Made by a program: the position numbers and the translations under genes. The notes beneath the pieces are model-generated. The model did not search any database. It saw only the letters and a list, made by a program, of their open reading frames with translations, and was not told the DNA's origin. This document shows, piece after piece, positions 23,788-34,000 of a stretch of DNA of 64,000 nt. The first letter of the stretch is position 1, and every line of letters begins with the position of its first letter. This stretch comes from Sphingobacterium thalpophilum (GTDB lineage: Bacteria; Bacteroidota; Bacteroidia; Sphingobacteriales; Sphingobacteriaceae), in the NCBI RefSeq assembly GCF_038396785.1, contig NZ_CP151087.1, positions 2,418,001 through 2,482,000 on the forward strand, given 5' to 3'.

Positions 23788-25899
23788 TTATTGAATCGTC
23801 AAAGCGAAAGTGGATACCGGTGTTCCAATTTCATTTTGAAGATTTGCTCTACTGAATGGTTCGAATCCATACAGGATTTTGGTGATTTGGAAATTCGGTT
23901 TAACGATCTCGATGGTATTATCTGATAGGATATTTGCGTTTACATTGAAAATCCGTCCTTTATTGTCCATCAGCTGAAACCCTCTTACCGCTGTATTTTC
24001 CTGAGTTTTTAATTTTTTACATTGATCAAATATCAATACCAGCTTATCCTCATGAAATGCACAACTGACCGGCTCAGGATGATCGGCATTCAGTTCAACG
24101 TTATAAAAGTGTTTCTGCACTAAATTTGCCAAGCGCTGGCCTACTGTAATCTTTTCACGGGGATGTACATCCAAAGAATCACCTACATCGAGCGTTACGG
24201 CCATGTATGTACCTTTAATACCCTTCTCCAATAAGCGTTGTGCGTTTCTAAAATCTCCCCATGAAGGCCTGTCTATACTGGAGAGCTGCGCGAAGAAAAA
24301 GGGCAGTTCTTGGTGAAAATTCTTCCGCCAGGAAGAAACCAATGTTTTAAAAAGACGTTCATAAAGTTCTATATTATGCGCATTGCTTTCACCTTGATAC
24401 CACAGTATTCCTTTCAACCCGGTGTTTAACCATTTGCTGACGCCAGCTTCAAAATTGTAAGCTGGTTGATACGGATGACGTTGATTTTTCACGTTCGAAC
24501 CAGCGAGATTCTGACCCGCACGTTCCCGACAGAACTCCTGCACAAAATCAGATTTTTGCCAGTTATGAATATAAGAAGCCAGCAAATCATCGTTTTCCAA
24601 TGATTTACGGTCAATCCACGATTCGGTATTGGATCCACCGACAGACAGATCAATAATGCCAATAGGAATATGTTGCTCATTGGCAATCTGTTCGGCAAAT
24701 GAATAAGCAACTGCAGAGAACTGTGCTGCTTCATCTTCAGCCGCTTGCCTCCAGCTGCCGTTGAAATAGGCCAAATCGTTTACTTCCCTTAAGGTTACGG
24801 TATCCCATGCAACTGCATTGGTCTCCACAAGGTTGCGGCACTTAAAAAGGCGCAGATTGTGTAGTCTACCGGCATTTCTGATCAACGGATCGCTGTTTGC
24901 GGCACGGCGAAGTTGAAAAGCCATATTCGATTGTCCCGAAGCGAGATATACATCGCCAAAAAGAATATTTTTCAACACTATTTTCTCTCTGCCGGAACTT
25001 ACTTCGATGTCATAAGATCCCCCAGCCTCCATTTTGGGCAACTTGATTTCCCAGGAACCATCAGGATTGACCTTAGTCTTATAGCTTTTCTTATTGAAAA
25101 CAATGTTGATCTCAGCGGCAGCAGTGCCCTTACCAAAGATGCTATTCTCCCAATTACGCTGGAGCACCATATCCGAACCGATGGTTTCGGCCACTTGTAG
25201 TTTTTGGCTAAGAGGTACCAGTGCATTAGCCACCTGTCTCGCAATCATTGTTGCTCCTTGCTTATTTGGATGCAAGTAGTCGTCGAAAAGATCTATTCGA
25301 TACCGAAGCGGGGTGTTGAGATCAATCAGTCCGACTTGATTATTTTGAGCAATCTGAGGAATCAATTCCTGAATCTGGTTGTACCAATCGCGGGTTCCTG
25401 AGAGAAAACGCGGATGACCGCTAAAGATAGGCGTCAATCGACAGATGTAAATTTGCATTTTGGGATTAACGGATCGTATGGAATCAATCAAATCCGCGTA
25501 ATCTGATGCAAAGGAGTATTTATAATTTGGCCAGTTTCTCGGATCGGTATCATTGAGTCCCAAATGTATAATGGCAACATCGGGTTTAAAATCCAAGGCC
25601 TTCTTGTATTCCTCTGTTTTAAAATAAGGTCTATGCCCCTTACGTAAAAGAGTGGCTCCTGAATGGCCAAAATTCCGTACTTCAAACCGCCGGCCCAACA
25701 ATGACTGAAGCTGCCCTGGATAAGAATCCAGCCTAGGATTGCCGAGGCCATAACCAAAGGTTACGGAGTTACCAATACAAGCTACCTTTGTCCGGGGCTG
25801 TCCCAAGGAAATTAAGATGGAAAGGATCAAACAAAAAAGTAGGCCTCCTTTTTTTGAAATACTGATAAGCATTATGTGGATGAAGGGTTTCATATTCAT
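23788..25899 (-). CDS. nanS: Two-domain sialate O-acetylesterase (SGNH + SASA)
   Basis: Removes O-acetyl groups from sialic acids so that sialidase and lyase can act. The 703-residue exported product carries two SGNH-fold hydrolase modules. An N-terminal GDSL-type domain has CIGNSVTFGYG, HLGLNDTDPRN and DYLHPNKQG as blocks I, III and V. From about residue 230 comes a SASA domain with FGDVYLASGQSNMAFQL and GILWYQGESNAHN. Two-domain esterases of this kind are known from Tannerella and Bacteroides nan clusters. Start choice is uncertain: ATG at 25899 or an internal ATG at 25872, which gives a more compact signal peptide (MLISISKKGGLLFCLILS). The gene is the fourth after nanA in the operon. Confidence 0.9.
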   Translation of the reverse strand: MNMKPFIHIMLISISKKGGLLFCLILSILISLGQPRTKVACIGNSVTFGYGLGNPRLDSYPGQLQSLLGRRFEVRNFGHSGATLLRKGHRPYFKTEEYKKALDFKPDVAIIHLGLNDTDPRNWPNYKYSFASDYADLIDSIRSVNPKMQIYICRLTPIFSGHPRFLSGTRDWYNQIQELIPQIAQNNQVGLIDLNTPLRYRIDLFDDYLHPNKQGATMIARQVANALVPLSQKLQVAETIGSDMVLQRNWENSIFGKGTAAAEINIVFNKKSYKTKVNPDGSWEIKLPKMEAGGSYDIEVSSGREKIVLKNILFGDVYLASGQSNMAFQLRRAANSDPLIRNAGRLHNLRLFKCRNLVETNAVAWDTVTLREVNDLAYFNGSWRQAAEDEAAQFSAVAYSFAEQIANEQHIPIGIIDLSVGGSNTESWIDRKSLENDDLLASYIHNWQKSDFVQEFCRERAGQNLAGSNVKNQRHPYQPAYNFEAGVSKWLNTGLKGILWYQGESNAHNIELYERLFKTLVSSWRKNFHQELPFFFAQLSSIDRPSWGDFRNAQRLLEKGIKGTYMAVTLDVGDSLDVHPREKITVGQRLANLVQKHFYNVELNADHPEPVSCAFHEDKLVLIFDQCKKLKTQENTAVRGFQLMDNKGRIFNVNANILSDNTIEIVKPNFQITKILYGFEPFSRANLQNEIGTPVSTFALTIQ

Positions 25900-25927
25900 G
25901 ATCTATTCATTCAGGATATAGCTGCGG

Positions 25928-27163
25928 TTACTTTTCCAGTGTTTTCGGTTTAAGAAATACGATTTGCAAGAGAAGTGCTAACAGTACCGCAGCCCCCAAT
26001 AATGCAAAGCCTAACCCAAAATGGCCTTCATCCTTAAATCTTCCCAGCCATTGTGTGATGACAGCTCCAGCAAATACACCTACCATATTCATAAAGCCAT
26101 AAGCGGTTGCCCGCAAATTTTTGGGAACAACCTGACAAAGAATAGGCATATTGTTGGCATCGAAAATACCAAAGCCAATTCCAAAACAGACTGCAGCCCC
26201 CACAACTGCAGGTAGGGTCTGACCTAACCCTAAAAACAATAAAGCCGGTATAGTCAGTCCAAGGCCAATGGCACTGGTATAGATGCGACCGCGGATATGT
26301 TTTTGCACCCATCGGTCACTGAGTATTCCGCCGACGATAACCCCGATAAAGGATGAGATCGCAATTGTGATTGTCGACAATGGACCTGCACTGGCCATTG
26401 GAATATTTAGGCTATCTGCAAACAATGTTGGCAGCCAATTTTTGATGGCCCAACCCGGTAAGCTTGGAGCGGCGAAATAAAACAATAGAATCCAGAATGC
26501 TACATTGGAAAATAGCAGCAGTAAGCTTTTAGAGAGGGGTAATTGATCTTCTGAAGTACGCTCATCAGTTGACGGTCCGTGCTTCTTCTCCAGGAGCAAG
26601 ACTGCAAGTAGGAGGGCATAACATATTCCGATAATTCCAAACCAATGAAAAGCGGTATGCCATCCTTTTGAAGCGGCTAATGTTGCACCAAAACCGCCCA
26701 AAGCCTGCCCCGTATAGAGTCCTGTCATATGTAGCCCAATGGCCAGCGATCGATTTTTTCCAGTATGGTAATCGGCGATCAAGGAAAGGGCTGTCGGGAT
26801 ATACAGCGCTTCACTAAACCCCATAATAGCCCGTAGTACCAATAGTGTTGTGTAATCGTGCGCCATCCCCATACCATAAGTTACCGCTGACCAAACAAAA
26901 AGACTGCCTACGATCAGCCATTTTCTATTGCTACGATCGGCAACGATACCCGCTATCGGACTCATAAGACCATAGATGTAAAGAAATACGGCCATCAATA
27001 CACCAAAAGTCTCAGCACGCTGCAATTGTGGAATATCGACCTGCATGGCTTCACGCATAGTTGATAGCATCTGCCGGTCCATATAATTCAGCAGGGCTAC
27101 CCCCCAAAGGAGTGCTACAACGAGCCACGGGTAAAAAGATTTATATCGTAAAGAAGAGATCAT
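25928..27163 (-). CDS. MFS sugar-acid transporter, probable sialic acid importer
   Basis: Inner-membrane major facilitator of 411 residues with about twelve helices. The N-terminal half has YMDRQMLSTMREAM and the loop 2-3 motif GIVADRSNRKWLIVGSLFVW. The C-terminal half has the equivalent GGILSDRWVQKHIRGR. The sequence resembles the anion:cation symporter/phthalate group used for sialic acid (NanT-type) in Bacteroidota. Substrate is inferred from position: between nanM and the sialate esterase in an operon that otherwise handles sialic acid. It lies 28 bp before the esterase and 51 bp after nanM. No TRAP or ABC sialic acid system is present here. Confidence 0.88.
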   Translation of the reverse strand: MISSLRYKSFYPWLVVALLWGVALLNYMDRQMLSTMREAMQVDIPQLQRAETFGVLMAVFLYIYGLMSPIAGIVADRSNRKWLIVGSLFVWSAVTYGMGMAHDYTTLLVLRAIMGFSEALYIPTALSLIADYHTGKNRSLAIGLHMTGLYTGQALGGFGATLAASKGWHTAFHWFGIIGICYALLLAVLLLEKKHGPSTDERTSEDQLPLSKSLLLLFSNVAFWILLFYFAAPSLPGWAIKNWLPTLFADSLNIPMASAGPLSTITIAISSFIGVIVGGILSDRWVQKHIRGRIYTSAIGLGLTIPALLFLGLGQTLPAVVGAAVCFGIGFGIFDANNMPILCQVVPKNLRATAYGFMNMVGVFAGAVITQWLGRFKDEGHFGLGFALLGAAVLLALLLQIVFLKPKTLEK

Positions 27164-27214
27164 CTTAAGCTTTATCAGGGTTATATGAATTTTTTATATC
27201 TTATTTTTTCAATC

Positions 27215-28354
27215 CTATTTATTAGAAAATGTTGCTACTAAAATCTCAGGAGTACGAACGCCTGCCTTAATTTCGCCGCTAGGCAAAATGATCATGTCGT
27301 CCCAGACCACCGCTGTCGTGGTCACCGGCCCATCCGATGGCAGATCCGCCATCCGGCTCCATTTTTTAAGATTCAAATCATAGCGCCATATTGCTCTACC
27401 GAAACCAGGATGATTGATTTGCAATTTGTTTTTAGCATCAATAAGTTGCTGTCTCTTCGATGGATTCGCTTCCTTTTTAGCGTCAAAGATCAACGATTCC
27501 ACCCGATGGAAGGTATCACCCCGATCTGCGCTCAGCAACCATATTCCTTGGTCGGGTAATAAACATGCGGTTCCTGCCGCAGCAGGAAAAGGAATGTCTG
27601 CCTGTTTAGACCAGGTACGACCATCATCGGTAGAGCACCATAGTTCATGATATAACGTTGAAGGGCTCTCAGGATGAGCCTTTCTTCCACCTAGTAGATA
27701 AAGATTATTTTGGCTATCAGACAACAATTGTACATGGGAGACGGCATAGGGTAATTTTCCCACACAGCCCCATCCTTTTTCAAGATGCGCCAGATCCAAT
27801 TGCAAAACTTGGTCCGATACCGTATCCTGCTTTTCACCACCGACGATGACGAGTTTATTCCCATGAACTACCGCTCCCATATTGGCAAGCGGAAATGGGA
27901 GATCCGGAAAGTCTGACACCGAAATTTTCTTGTTAGAGCCATCGTATTTAATTAGTCGACAAGCGGCTGTTTTTCCTTCAGGAGTCTCTCCACCGATAAC
28001 CAGCAATCCATCGGGTAGACTCAGGCTGGCAGCGTATGCAACCGCCATAGAAAGACTATCCTGCGCTGCTAAACGTAGTCTTACCCCTTCTTTTCTGTAA
28101 ATAAATACTTCTTTTTGGATCTCTTTCGCACCGCCTTCCCAGGGTGGTAAATGCGGGAAATTCGCTCCACCGGCAATCAGAAGACAATCGCCTGTGACAC
28201 CAGCTATTGGTCCTGCCAAACCAATATGCGCCTTTCCATCTTGCATAGCCGGCAACGTAATGCCTTTATGCCATTCCAATTGACCGACTTGCGCATCAAC
28301 AGCTCCTGTAAACAGTATTCCCACGATAACTCCCATCCAATGTTGTTTTGTCAT
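27215..28354 (-). CDS. nanM: Kelch-type N-acetylneuraminate mutarotase (NanM-like)
   Basis: Periplasmic kelch-propeller protein that speeds interconversion of the alpha and beta anomers of sialic acid, so that the product of sialidase can be imported quickly. It has a signal peptide (MTKQHWMGVIVGILFTGAVDAQ) and then kelch repeats recognisable as GDCLLIAGGANFPHLPPWEG, DGLLVIGGETPEGK, NKLVIVGGEKQ and LYLLGGRKAHP. The residue order fits the cyclically permuted mutarotase family, and length (379 residues) is normal. It lies 88 bp after nanA and 51 bp before the MFS gene. The function assignment rests on the family and the nan operon context. Confidence 0.9.
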   Translation of the reverse strand: MTKQHWMGVIVGILFTGAVDAQVGQLEWHKGITLPAMQDGKAHIGLAGPIAGVTGDCLLIAGGANFPHLPPWEGGAKEIQKEVFIYRKEGVRLRLAAQDSLSMAVAYAASLSLPDGLLVIGGETPEGKTAACRLIKYDGSNKKISVSDFPDLPFPLANMGAVVHGNKLVIVGGEKQDTVSDQVLQLDLAHLEKGWGCVGKLPYAVSHVQLLSDSQNNLYLLGGRKAHPESPSTLYHELWCSTDDGRTWSKQADIPFPAAAGTACLLPDQGIWLLSADRGDTFHRVESLIFDAKKEANPSKRQQLIDAKNKLQINHPGFGRAIWRYDLNLKKWSRMADLPSDGPVTTTAVVWDDMIILPSGEIKAGVRTPEILVATFSNK

Positions 28355-28442
28355 ATCTATTTATTGTTGAACATACTCGCCAAGCTATTCTTAGTTATCT
28401 CCTGAGGGAAACACGTTAGCCCACAAGAACAAGTGAGCTAAC

Positions 28443-29363
28443 TTAATGTGCGCAAAAACCCTGAAAGCCAACTTTCACCGCATCTTCCGTAAACAGTTCA
28501 AACTGCTCAACAGACATATTTTTCACGGGCAGTCTAAATGCTCCGCAGTCAAGCCCAATTAATTTCATATACGCTTTCCCTACTGAAATACCACCATACT
28601 TCCCTAACAACGTGATCATATCGATAGATTGCTGCTGCAAAGCATTAGCTTTTTCAAGCTCTCCCTTATCATAAGCCTCCATAAGTGCAAGGTATAAAGG
28701 TGCTGCGTAGTTATAGGTACTTCCGACCGCTCCTTTGTTACCTAATACCAAAGCGGACAGCATATTCTCATCTCTTCCCCATAACATATCATACTTGCGA
28801 TCTGCATAATTCATACAGCTTAGAAAATCCATAAAATCTTCGTGTGTATATTTGATTCCCTTAAAATTGGGTATCACCCCATCAATCTGCTTCAACAGGT
28901 CGATCATCTGGAAATTTCCGCCGGTCAATACAGGAATATGATAATAATAGAAAGCCGTATTCGGTGCCGCACGTGCAATTTCCACACAACATTTTGCCAA
29001 TTGATCCACATTAGCAGGTTTGAAATAAGATGGTGCAGTAAATGACACGACATCGACCCCTGCTTGCTCGGCCAGCCTAGCCAATTGTTGGCATTCTTTG
29101 ATATTTGTTCCGCCCAGAAGCATCATGAGTGTAAATGCATCATCCTCTTTTGTCAATCTGGCCCAAGCTGTCATCACTGCAACTTTTTCCTCAAAAGTCA
29201 ACGACACCCCTTCTCCGGTAGAGCCACAAATAAAGGCTCCCGTGACGCGGTTGCGCTTTAACATCGCATAGTATTGCGGAATCAGCTCAAGATTCAATTC
29301 TCCGTTTTCATCGAAAGGAGTAAATGGCGCTGCAATTAATCCTGAGATTTTTTGATTTAGCAT
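28443..29363 (-). CDS. nanA: N-acetylneuraminate lyase
   Basis: Class I aldolase of the DHDPS/NAL family, cleaving N-acetylneuraminate to ManNAc and pyruvate in the cytoplasm. I start at the ATG at 29363 (MLNQKISGLIAAPFTPFDEN, 306 residues), because the upstream extension lacks homology and runs into the hairpin region. Motifs: ICGSTGEGVSLTFEEK (the GSTGE pyruvate-binding loop), FYYYHIPVLTGG (catalytic Tyr), and NFKGIKYTHEDF with the Schiff-base lysine. The YxxxHIPV and KxTH variations are those of sialic acid lyases rather than dihydrodipicolinate synthases. It is the first enzyme gene after susD, from which it is separated by a hairpin. Confidence 0.93.
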   Translation of the reverse strand: MLNQKISGLIAAPFTPFDENGELNLELIPQYYAMLKRNRVTGAFICGSTGEGVSLTFEEKVAVMTAWARLTKEDDAFTLMMLLGGTNIKECQQLARLAEQAGVDVVSFTAPSYFKPANVDQLAKCCVEIARAAPNTAFYYYHIPVLTGGNFQMIDLLKQIDGVIPNFKGIKYTHEDFMDFLSCMNYADRKYDMLWGRDENMLSALVLGNKGAVGSTYNYAAPLYLALMEAYDKGELEKANALQQQSIDMITLLGKYGGISVGKAYMKLIGLDCGAFRLPVKNMSVEQFELFTEDAVKVGFQGFCAH

Positions 29364-29389
29364 ATGGTATTTTATATAAAAAGTTAACA

Positions 29390-29431
29390 ATATCCTGTCT
29401 CAGACCTTCGCGTGGGATTGAGACAGGATAT
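29390..29431 (-). other. Intercistronic hairpin between susD and nanA
   Basis: Perfect 13-bp arms ATATCCTGTCTCA (29390-29402) and TGAGACAGGATAT (29419-29431) enclose a 16-nt loop. On the minus strand it is followed by TGTTAACTTTTT, so it may be a leaky terminator or an mRNA stabiliser that keeps susCD expression above that of the enzymes. Confidence 0.7.
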
Positions 29432-29437
29432 TCGTTT

Positions 29438-31003
29438 TTAGGTTCCCTTATAACCTGGATTTTGCTGATCATTTAATTTGGGATCTACAGTAAGTGTCCC
29501 CAAGTCTATTGGCCATAAGATTTTATGTTTCTGACCATCAATATTGTTCAATACGCCGACTAAGTTCAAATCTTTACGAAACACCAATGGTTTTCCAGCA
29601 GAATCCTGCATGCGTCGCAAATCGAACCATCGCTTGCCCTCGGACACAAATTCCTTTGTACGTTCATAGAAGATCGCTAATTCGTTTGCCTCAAAACTGC
29701 TATTTATAAACAAAGGTGCTTTTCCAGCGTATGCCCGATTACGTACAGCCATGATTTCAGCAGTTGGATCCTCTCCCAATTTATTCTTAATTTCCGCCAA
29801 CAATAAATAGGCTTCCGATAGACGATAAACAGGATAATCATCAGAATAGTTACGAACGCCGTCTATCAAAGTTCCCAAGAATTTTCTAAATACTATGGCA
29901 GATGTATTTCCTTTATTAAAATTAAGGAATGTTGCATTTGCCCTCGTATCAGCCTTTTCATATAATCTGTAGAGGTCCATTTTATACTCGTAACGGATCA
30001 AACCCGTGGATCCAGACTGAAGAGGATCTTTTGGAATTGCCTGCCCATTATCATCTACATAGCCTGTGATATCATCACTTGCCGCATAAATGAAATTACT
30101 GAAAAATGAAGTCGCTTCTCCATTTAGGTAACGAAGTACAAAGATCATTTCAGCATTACCTTTCATCGCTGGTACACTGGCAGATTTAAAGGCCTCTGCA
30201 AAATTGCTGACAAGCGTATATTTAGGAATTACTTCTTCTATAGCGGCTTTTGCAAGTTTTAATTCCGCAAGACTATTCTCTGGGGCCTTTCCATCCACAT
30301 CAACTTTGGCCGACCATAAATATACCTCCGTTTTTAACATTTTTGTTGCCGCCAAAGACCATTGTGCTTTTTGATTTTTAGTCTCGTAGTTTCCTGAAAA
30401 CGATTTTTCCGATTTATCAACTTCCGATTTGATAAAGTCTAAGGTTTCCTTTTCCGTTTCTGTTCGCGCCTTATATGCTTCTTCTGCCGAGGTCGGGGTA
30501 TTAATTGCTGCTTGTGGTTCTGTCACCAAAGGCACCCGGCCATAAGTTCTAAACAAATAGAAATAATAAAAAGCACGCAGTCCGTAGGCTTGCCCCAAAT
30601 AGTAGCCCTTTTGCAGATCTGTCAAATAATCGGCTTTCTCAACCTGATAAATAAAATTGTTTACCTGAAAAATTGGCGCGTACAATCCAGCCCAGCCCGA
30701 TATGCCAGGAGAACTTTCACGAATATCCTGTGTAATTATCCCTGCTGAGTTCAATGATGCTGTTCCTGTAAAACTGGTACCATCTCTTAAGGTTCCCGCA
30801 CGCAGTTCACCCAAATTCCATAAGTTTTGCTGTTGTCCACGTAACTGGGTGTGGAGTCCCAACATAGCACCAGCAACCTGCTCGTTGCTTTTCCAGAAAC
30901 TGCCGCTGGCAAAGTAATCCTCGGGACTAAGGTCTAAGTCAATTTCTTTGCAAGAAGAAAACAGAAAAACTGCAAGACCTATATATATAAATATCTTTTT
31001 CAT
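29438..31003 (-). CDS. SusD/RagB-family glycan-binding lipoprotein of the nan locus
   Basis: Surface lipoprotein that captures the oligosaccharide over the SusC channel. It has a lipoprotein signal with lipobox FLFSSC-KE (Cys about 18) and the N-terminal SusD signature DLSPEDYFASGSFWKSNEQV. The middle carries TPR-like helices and RAFYYFYLFRTYGRVPLVTE, and the C-terminus FYERTKEFVSEGKRWFDLRR, a family hallmark. The 521 residues are normal length. It starts 9 bp after the susC stop, as is usual for these pairs. Ligand is inferred to be sialic acid or sialoglycan from the operon. Confidence 0.93.
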   Translation of the reverse strand: MKKIFIYIGLAVFLFSSCKEIDLDLSPEDYFASGSFWKSNEQVAGAMLGLHTQLRGQQQNLWNLGELRAGTLRDGTSFTGTASLNSAGIITQDIRESSPGISGWAGLYAPIFQVNNFIYQVEKADYLTDLQKGYYLGQAYGLRAFYYFYLFRTYGRVPLVTEPQAAINTPTSAEEAYKARTETEKETLDFIKSEVDKSEKSFSGNYETKNQKAQWSLAATKMLKTEVYLWSAKVDVDGKAPENSLAELKLAKAAIEEVIPKYTLVSNFAEAFKSASVPAMKGNAEMIFVLRYLNGEATSFFSNFIYAASDDITGYVDDNGQAIPKDPLQSGSTGLIRYEYKMDLYRLYEKADTRANATFLNFNKGNTSAIVFRKFLGTLIDGVRNYSDDYPVYRLSEAYLLLAEIKNKLGEDPTAEIMAVRNRAYAGKAPLFINSSFEANELAIFYERTKEFVSEGKRWFDLRRMQDSAGKPLVFRKDLNLVGVLNNIDGQKHKILWPIDLGTLTVDPKLNDQQNPGYKGT

Positions 31004-31012
31004 AATTTGGAA

Positions 31013-34000
31013 TTAAAATGTTAATTGAAGCCCAAGTATAAATGTTTTAGGAAGAGGGTATCCGCCTCCATTTTGTCCCACACTTCCACTTTCAGGGGAG
31101 AACAATGTATTTTTTGACCAATAGTGTAAATTTTGGCCTGTGGCGGAGATGCTTAAATCTTCCATTTTTAATCGGTTAGCAATGGATTTAGGCAAGCGAT
31201 AAGAGACATTAATCTCTCTAAATGCCAGATAATTTCCTTTATTATAAAACATACTACTTTCCCGACTCGTATTATTTTTAAACAATTGATCTGCCCAATA
31301 ATAAGTCGGATATTTTGCATTTGGATTTTCAGGTGTCCATGTATCAAATACACTTGTTGTCGTATTGAATGTTCCCTGCATCATTCCAAGAAACCAGGCT
31401 CTCGGTCCGTCATAAGCAACATAGCCCAATGCGTAATCAAAACGGGTACTCAAGTTAATATTCTTCCAGCGCAAAGCTGCACCAAATCCGCCCGTCCATC
31501 TCGGCACTGTATTTCCCATATACACCCTATCATAAGAATTGATTATACCATCTCCGTTTACATCCTTCCACATAACATCGCCTAAAGCTAATGGATAGTA
31601 TAAATTCTTCTCACTACTGGACAACGCATTATAGACATCCGGATGTACCAATGTACGTGCACCGATCAGATCCTTCAATTGCAAGGCATAGCTATCCAAC
31701 TGTTCTTTTGTCCGAATGATCCCGATGGCTTCATAAGCATAAGCAACATTCGGGTCTTGCCCCTCCTGATTGCCTCCTACCCAAATGAGTTCTTTGGATT
31801 TTGGATCATAAACCTGTAAACCGCCTTGTCTGTTATTTTCAACGCCATTAAAAGGCAATTTTAAGATCTTGTTCTTATTATACGCCGTATTCCAATTAAA
31901 GCTTAGATCCCAATCTTTCCTTCTCAGCATTTGATAATTCACCCCAATTTCGACTCCCTGATTCTGCATATCACCATTGTTGGTCGTAATTGTAGTAAAA
32001 CCGGCTGAAGCTGGTAATGATAAACTTGCAATCTTATCTTTAGTCGTCCGATGATAATAGGCAAGACTCAAATCAATCTTATTTAAGATTCTGGATTCAA
32101 GTCCGACTTCTTTTGTAATCAAACTCTCCCATTTGAGGTTTGGAATTGAAAGCGTGGACATGGTGTACCCCACTTGCCCATCATACTTGTTTGTGCCATA
32201 TGAACCTTGAAGTGTATAAGATCCGATTCCACTGACATTACCGTTCCCTCCATAACTAGCGCGTAATTTTAACGTATTTACGACTTTATCAGTGCCTAAA
32301 TAATCCTTCAGGAAATCTTCACGGTGTAGAGCCCAACCGACTGAAACTCCAGGAAAGGTTCCCCATCGATTATTTAGTAATGTCGAATAACCATCTCTAC
32401 GCGCAGTCAATGTCAAAAGGTATTTTTCTTTATAGTCATAGTTTACTCGTCCAAAATAGGACATTATACGTTGTCGATCATGGTATGAATCGATACTTCT
32501 TTTATTGGCCTCTGGACTCGTTAATCCAAGATCCATAAAGTCGTCTGTTGGAGCTCCACTTCCCGCAGCTGTAAATCCATTGTTATACGTATCAAAAAAT
32601 TCCGACCCCAACATCGCGTCAATATGATGCGAACTCGCGATTTCAGTTCTGTAATTTAAGACTGCGTTATAGGTTTGATTATATATTTTATCATAGGAAG
32701 CCGAGGAATTTCTTGTGCGAACATAATTTCCTGGGCTGGCTATATAATCCTTATTAAAGGACTCCGAAGTAGACTGGTTAAAAAACCAGTTTCCACTGAC
32801 GCGTAAGCTAAGATTCTCCAAAAAATTAATTGTAAAAGCTTGGGTAAGCGTAAGCTTCTGATTTAGATTTTTACGAATGAACTTATCATCATTTACCAGA
32901 GGGTTCCCATCTTGATAATCACGACCAACGAGCAGATCTCCATTGGCATTTGTACCACGCATTGTTGGAGGGGCCCCCAGTGCCCGCGTCATATAGTTTC
33001 CTTCTCCGTTAATAGCGTCACGCCATTTCGTATACGCGAAATTCACCCCTGACAATGAATGTAGCCAAGGTTTAACTTTATATTCGCCATTTAACACAAA
33101 AGTTGTACGATCATAAAAAGTATTGATTGGCATCCCTTTCTCGTTATACTTCCCCACACTTCCATAATATTTACCTTTATCGTTCCCACCTTGTAATGCG
33201 ATATTATAATCTTGCGTCAAACTAGCATCACGAAGTGCATATTTAGCATAATCAAAATCTTTAAAAATTAGTTCTTTTCCAGTTACAGGATCAATCATGG
33301 TCTGCCATCCCTGTTGCAACAATTCACGATTGGTATCATCGAGCAACATGGTACTCCACACGGCATTGCTGGTAAGATTACCATCTAGGATATTTCCTTT
33401 ATCATCCTTATATTTATTCCCCGTACCAAAGGGGCCCACACTCGTTAATTGATTCAATTGGGACGGTTGATATTGCCCAGATACCTGAACACCTTTTCTA
33501 CTCCAGTTTAAGTAATCTTTGGCACTTAGGAAATCAAAAGGGTTGTTCAATTTATTGACACCAACTTTAGACGACAATGTAATATTGGAAACACCTTCTT
33601 TTCCCCTTTTTGTGGTTATCAATATCACACCGTTTGCAGCCCTAGCACCATAAATTGCTGTAGCAGAAGCATCTTTTAAGACATCTATCGATTCAATGTC
33701 ATTTTGATTAATGTCATTAAATCCATTTCTAATCAAGCCGTCAACAATAACCAATGGCGTGCCACCGCCGCCATACGTAGTCCCACCTCGAAGCACAACC
33801 GTGGGTACAGCTCCCGGTCTTCCTGAAGTTTGCTGCACTCGAATACCCGGTATCGTACCCGCTAAAGCAGAAGCTGGGTTCGAGCGAACTCCAGTTTCAA
33901 GCACTTTTTTATCCAAGCTGCTTACAGACCCCGTTAAATTCGACTTCTTCATTTTTCCATACCCCACCACCACGACTTCATCCATTTGCTCAACCTTGGA

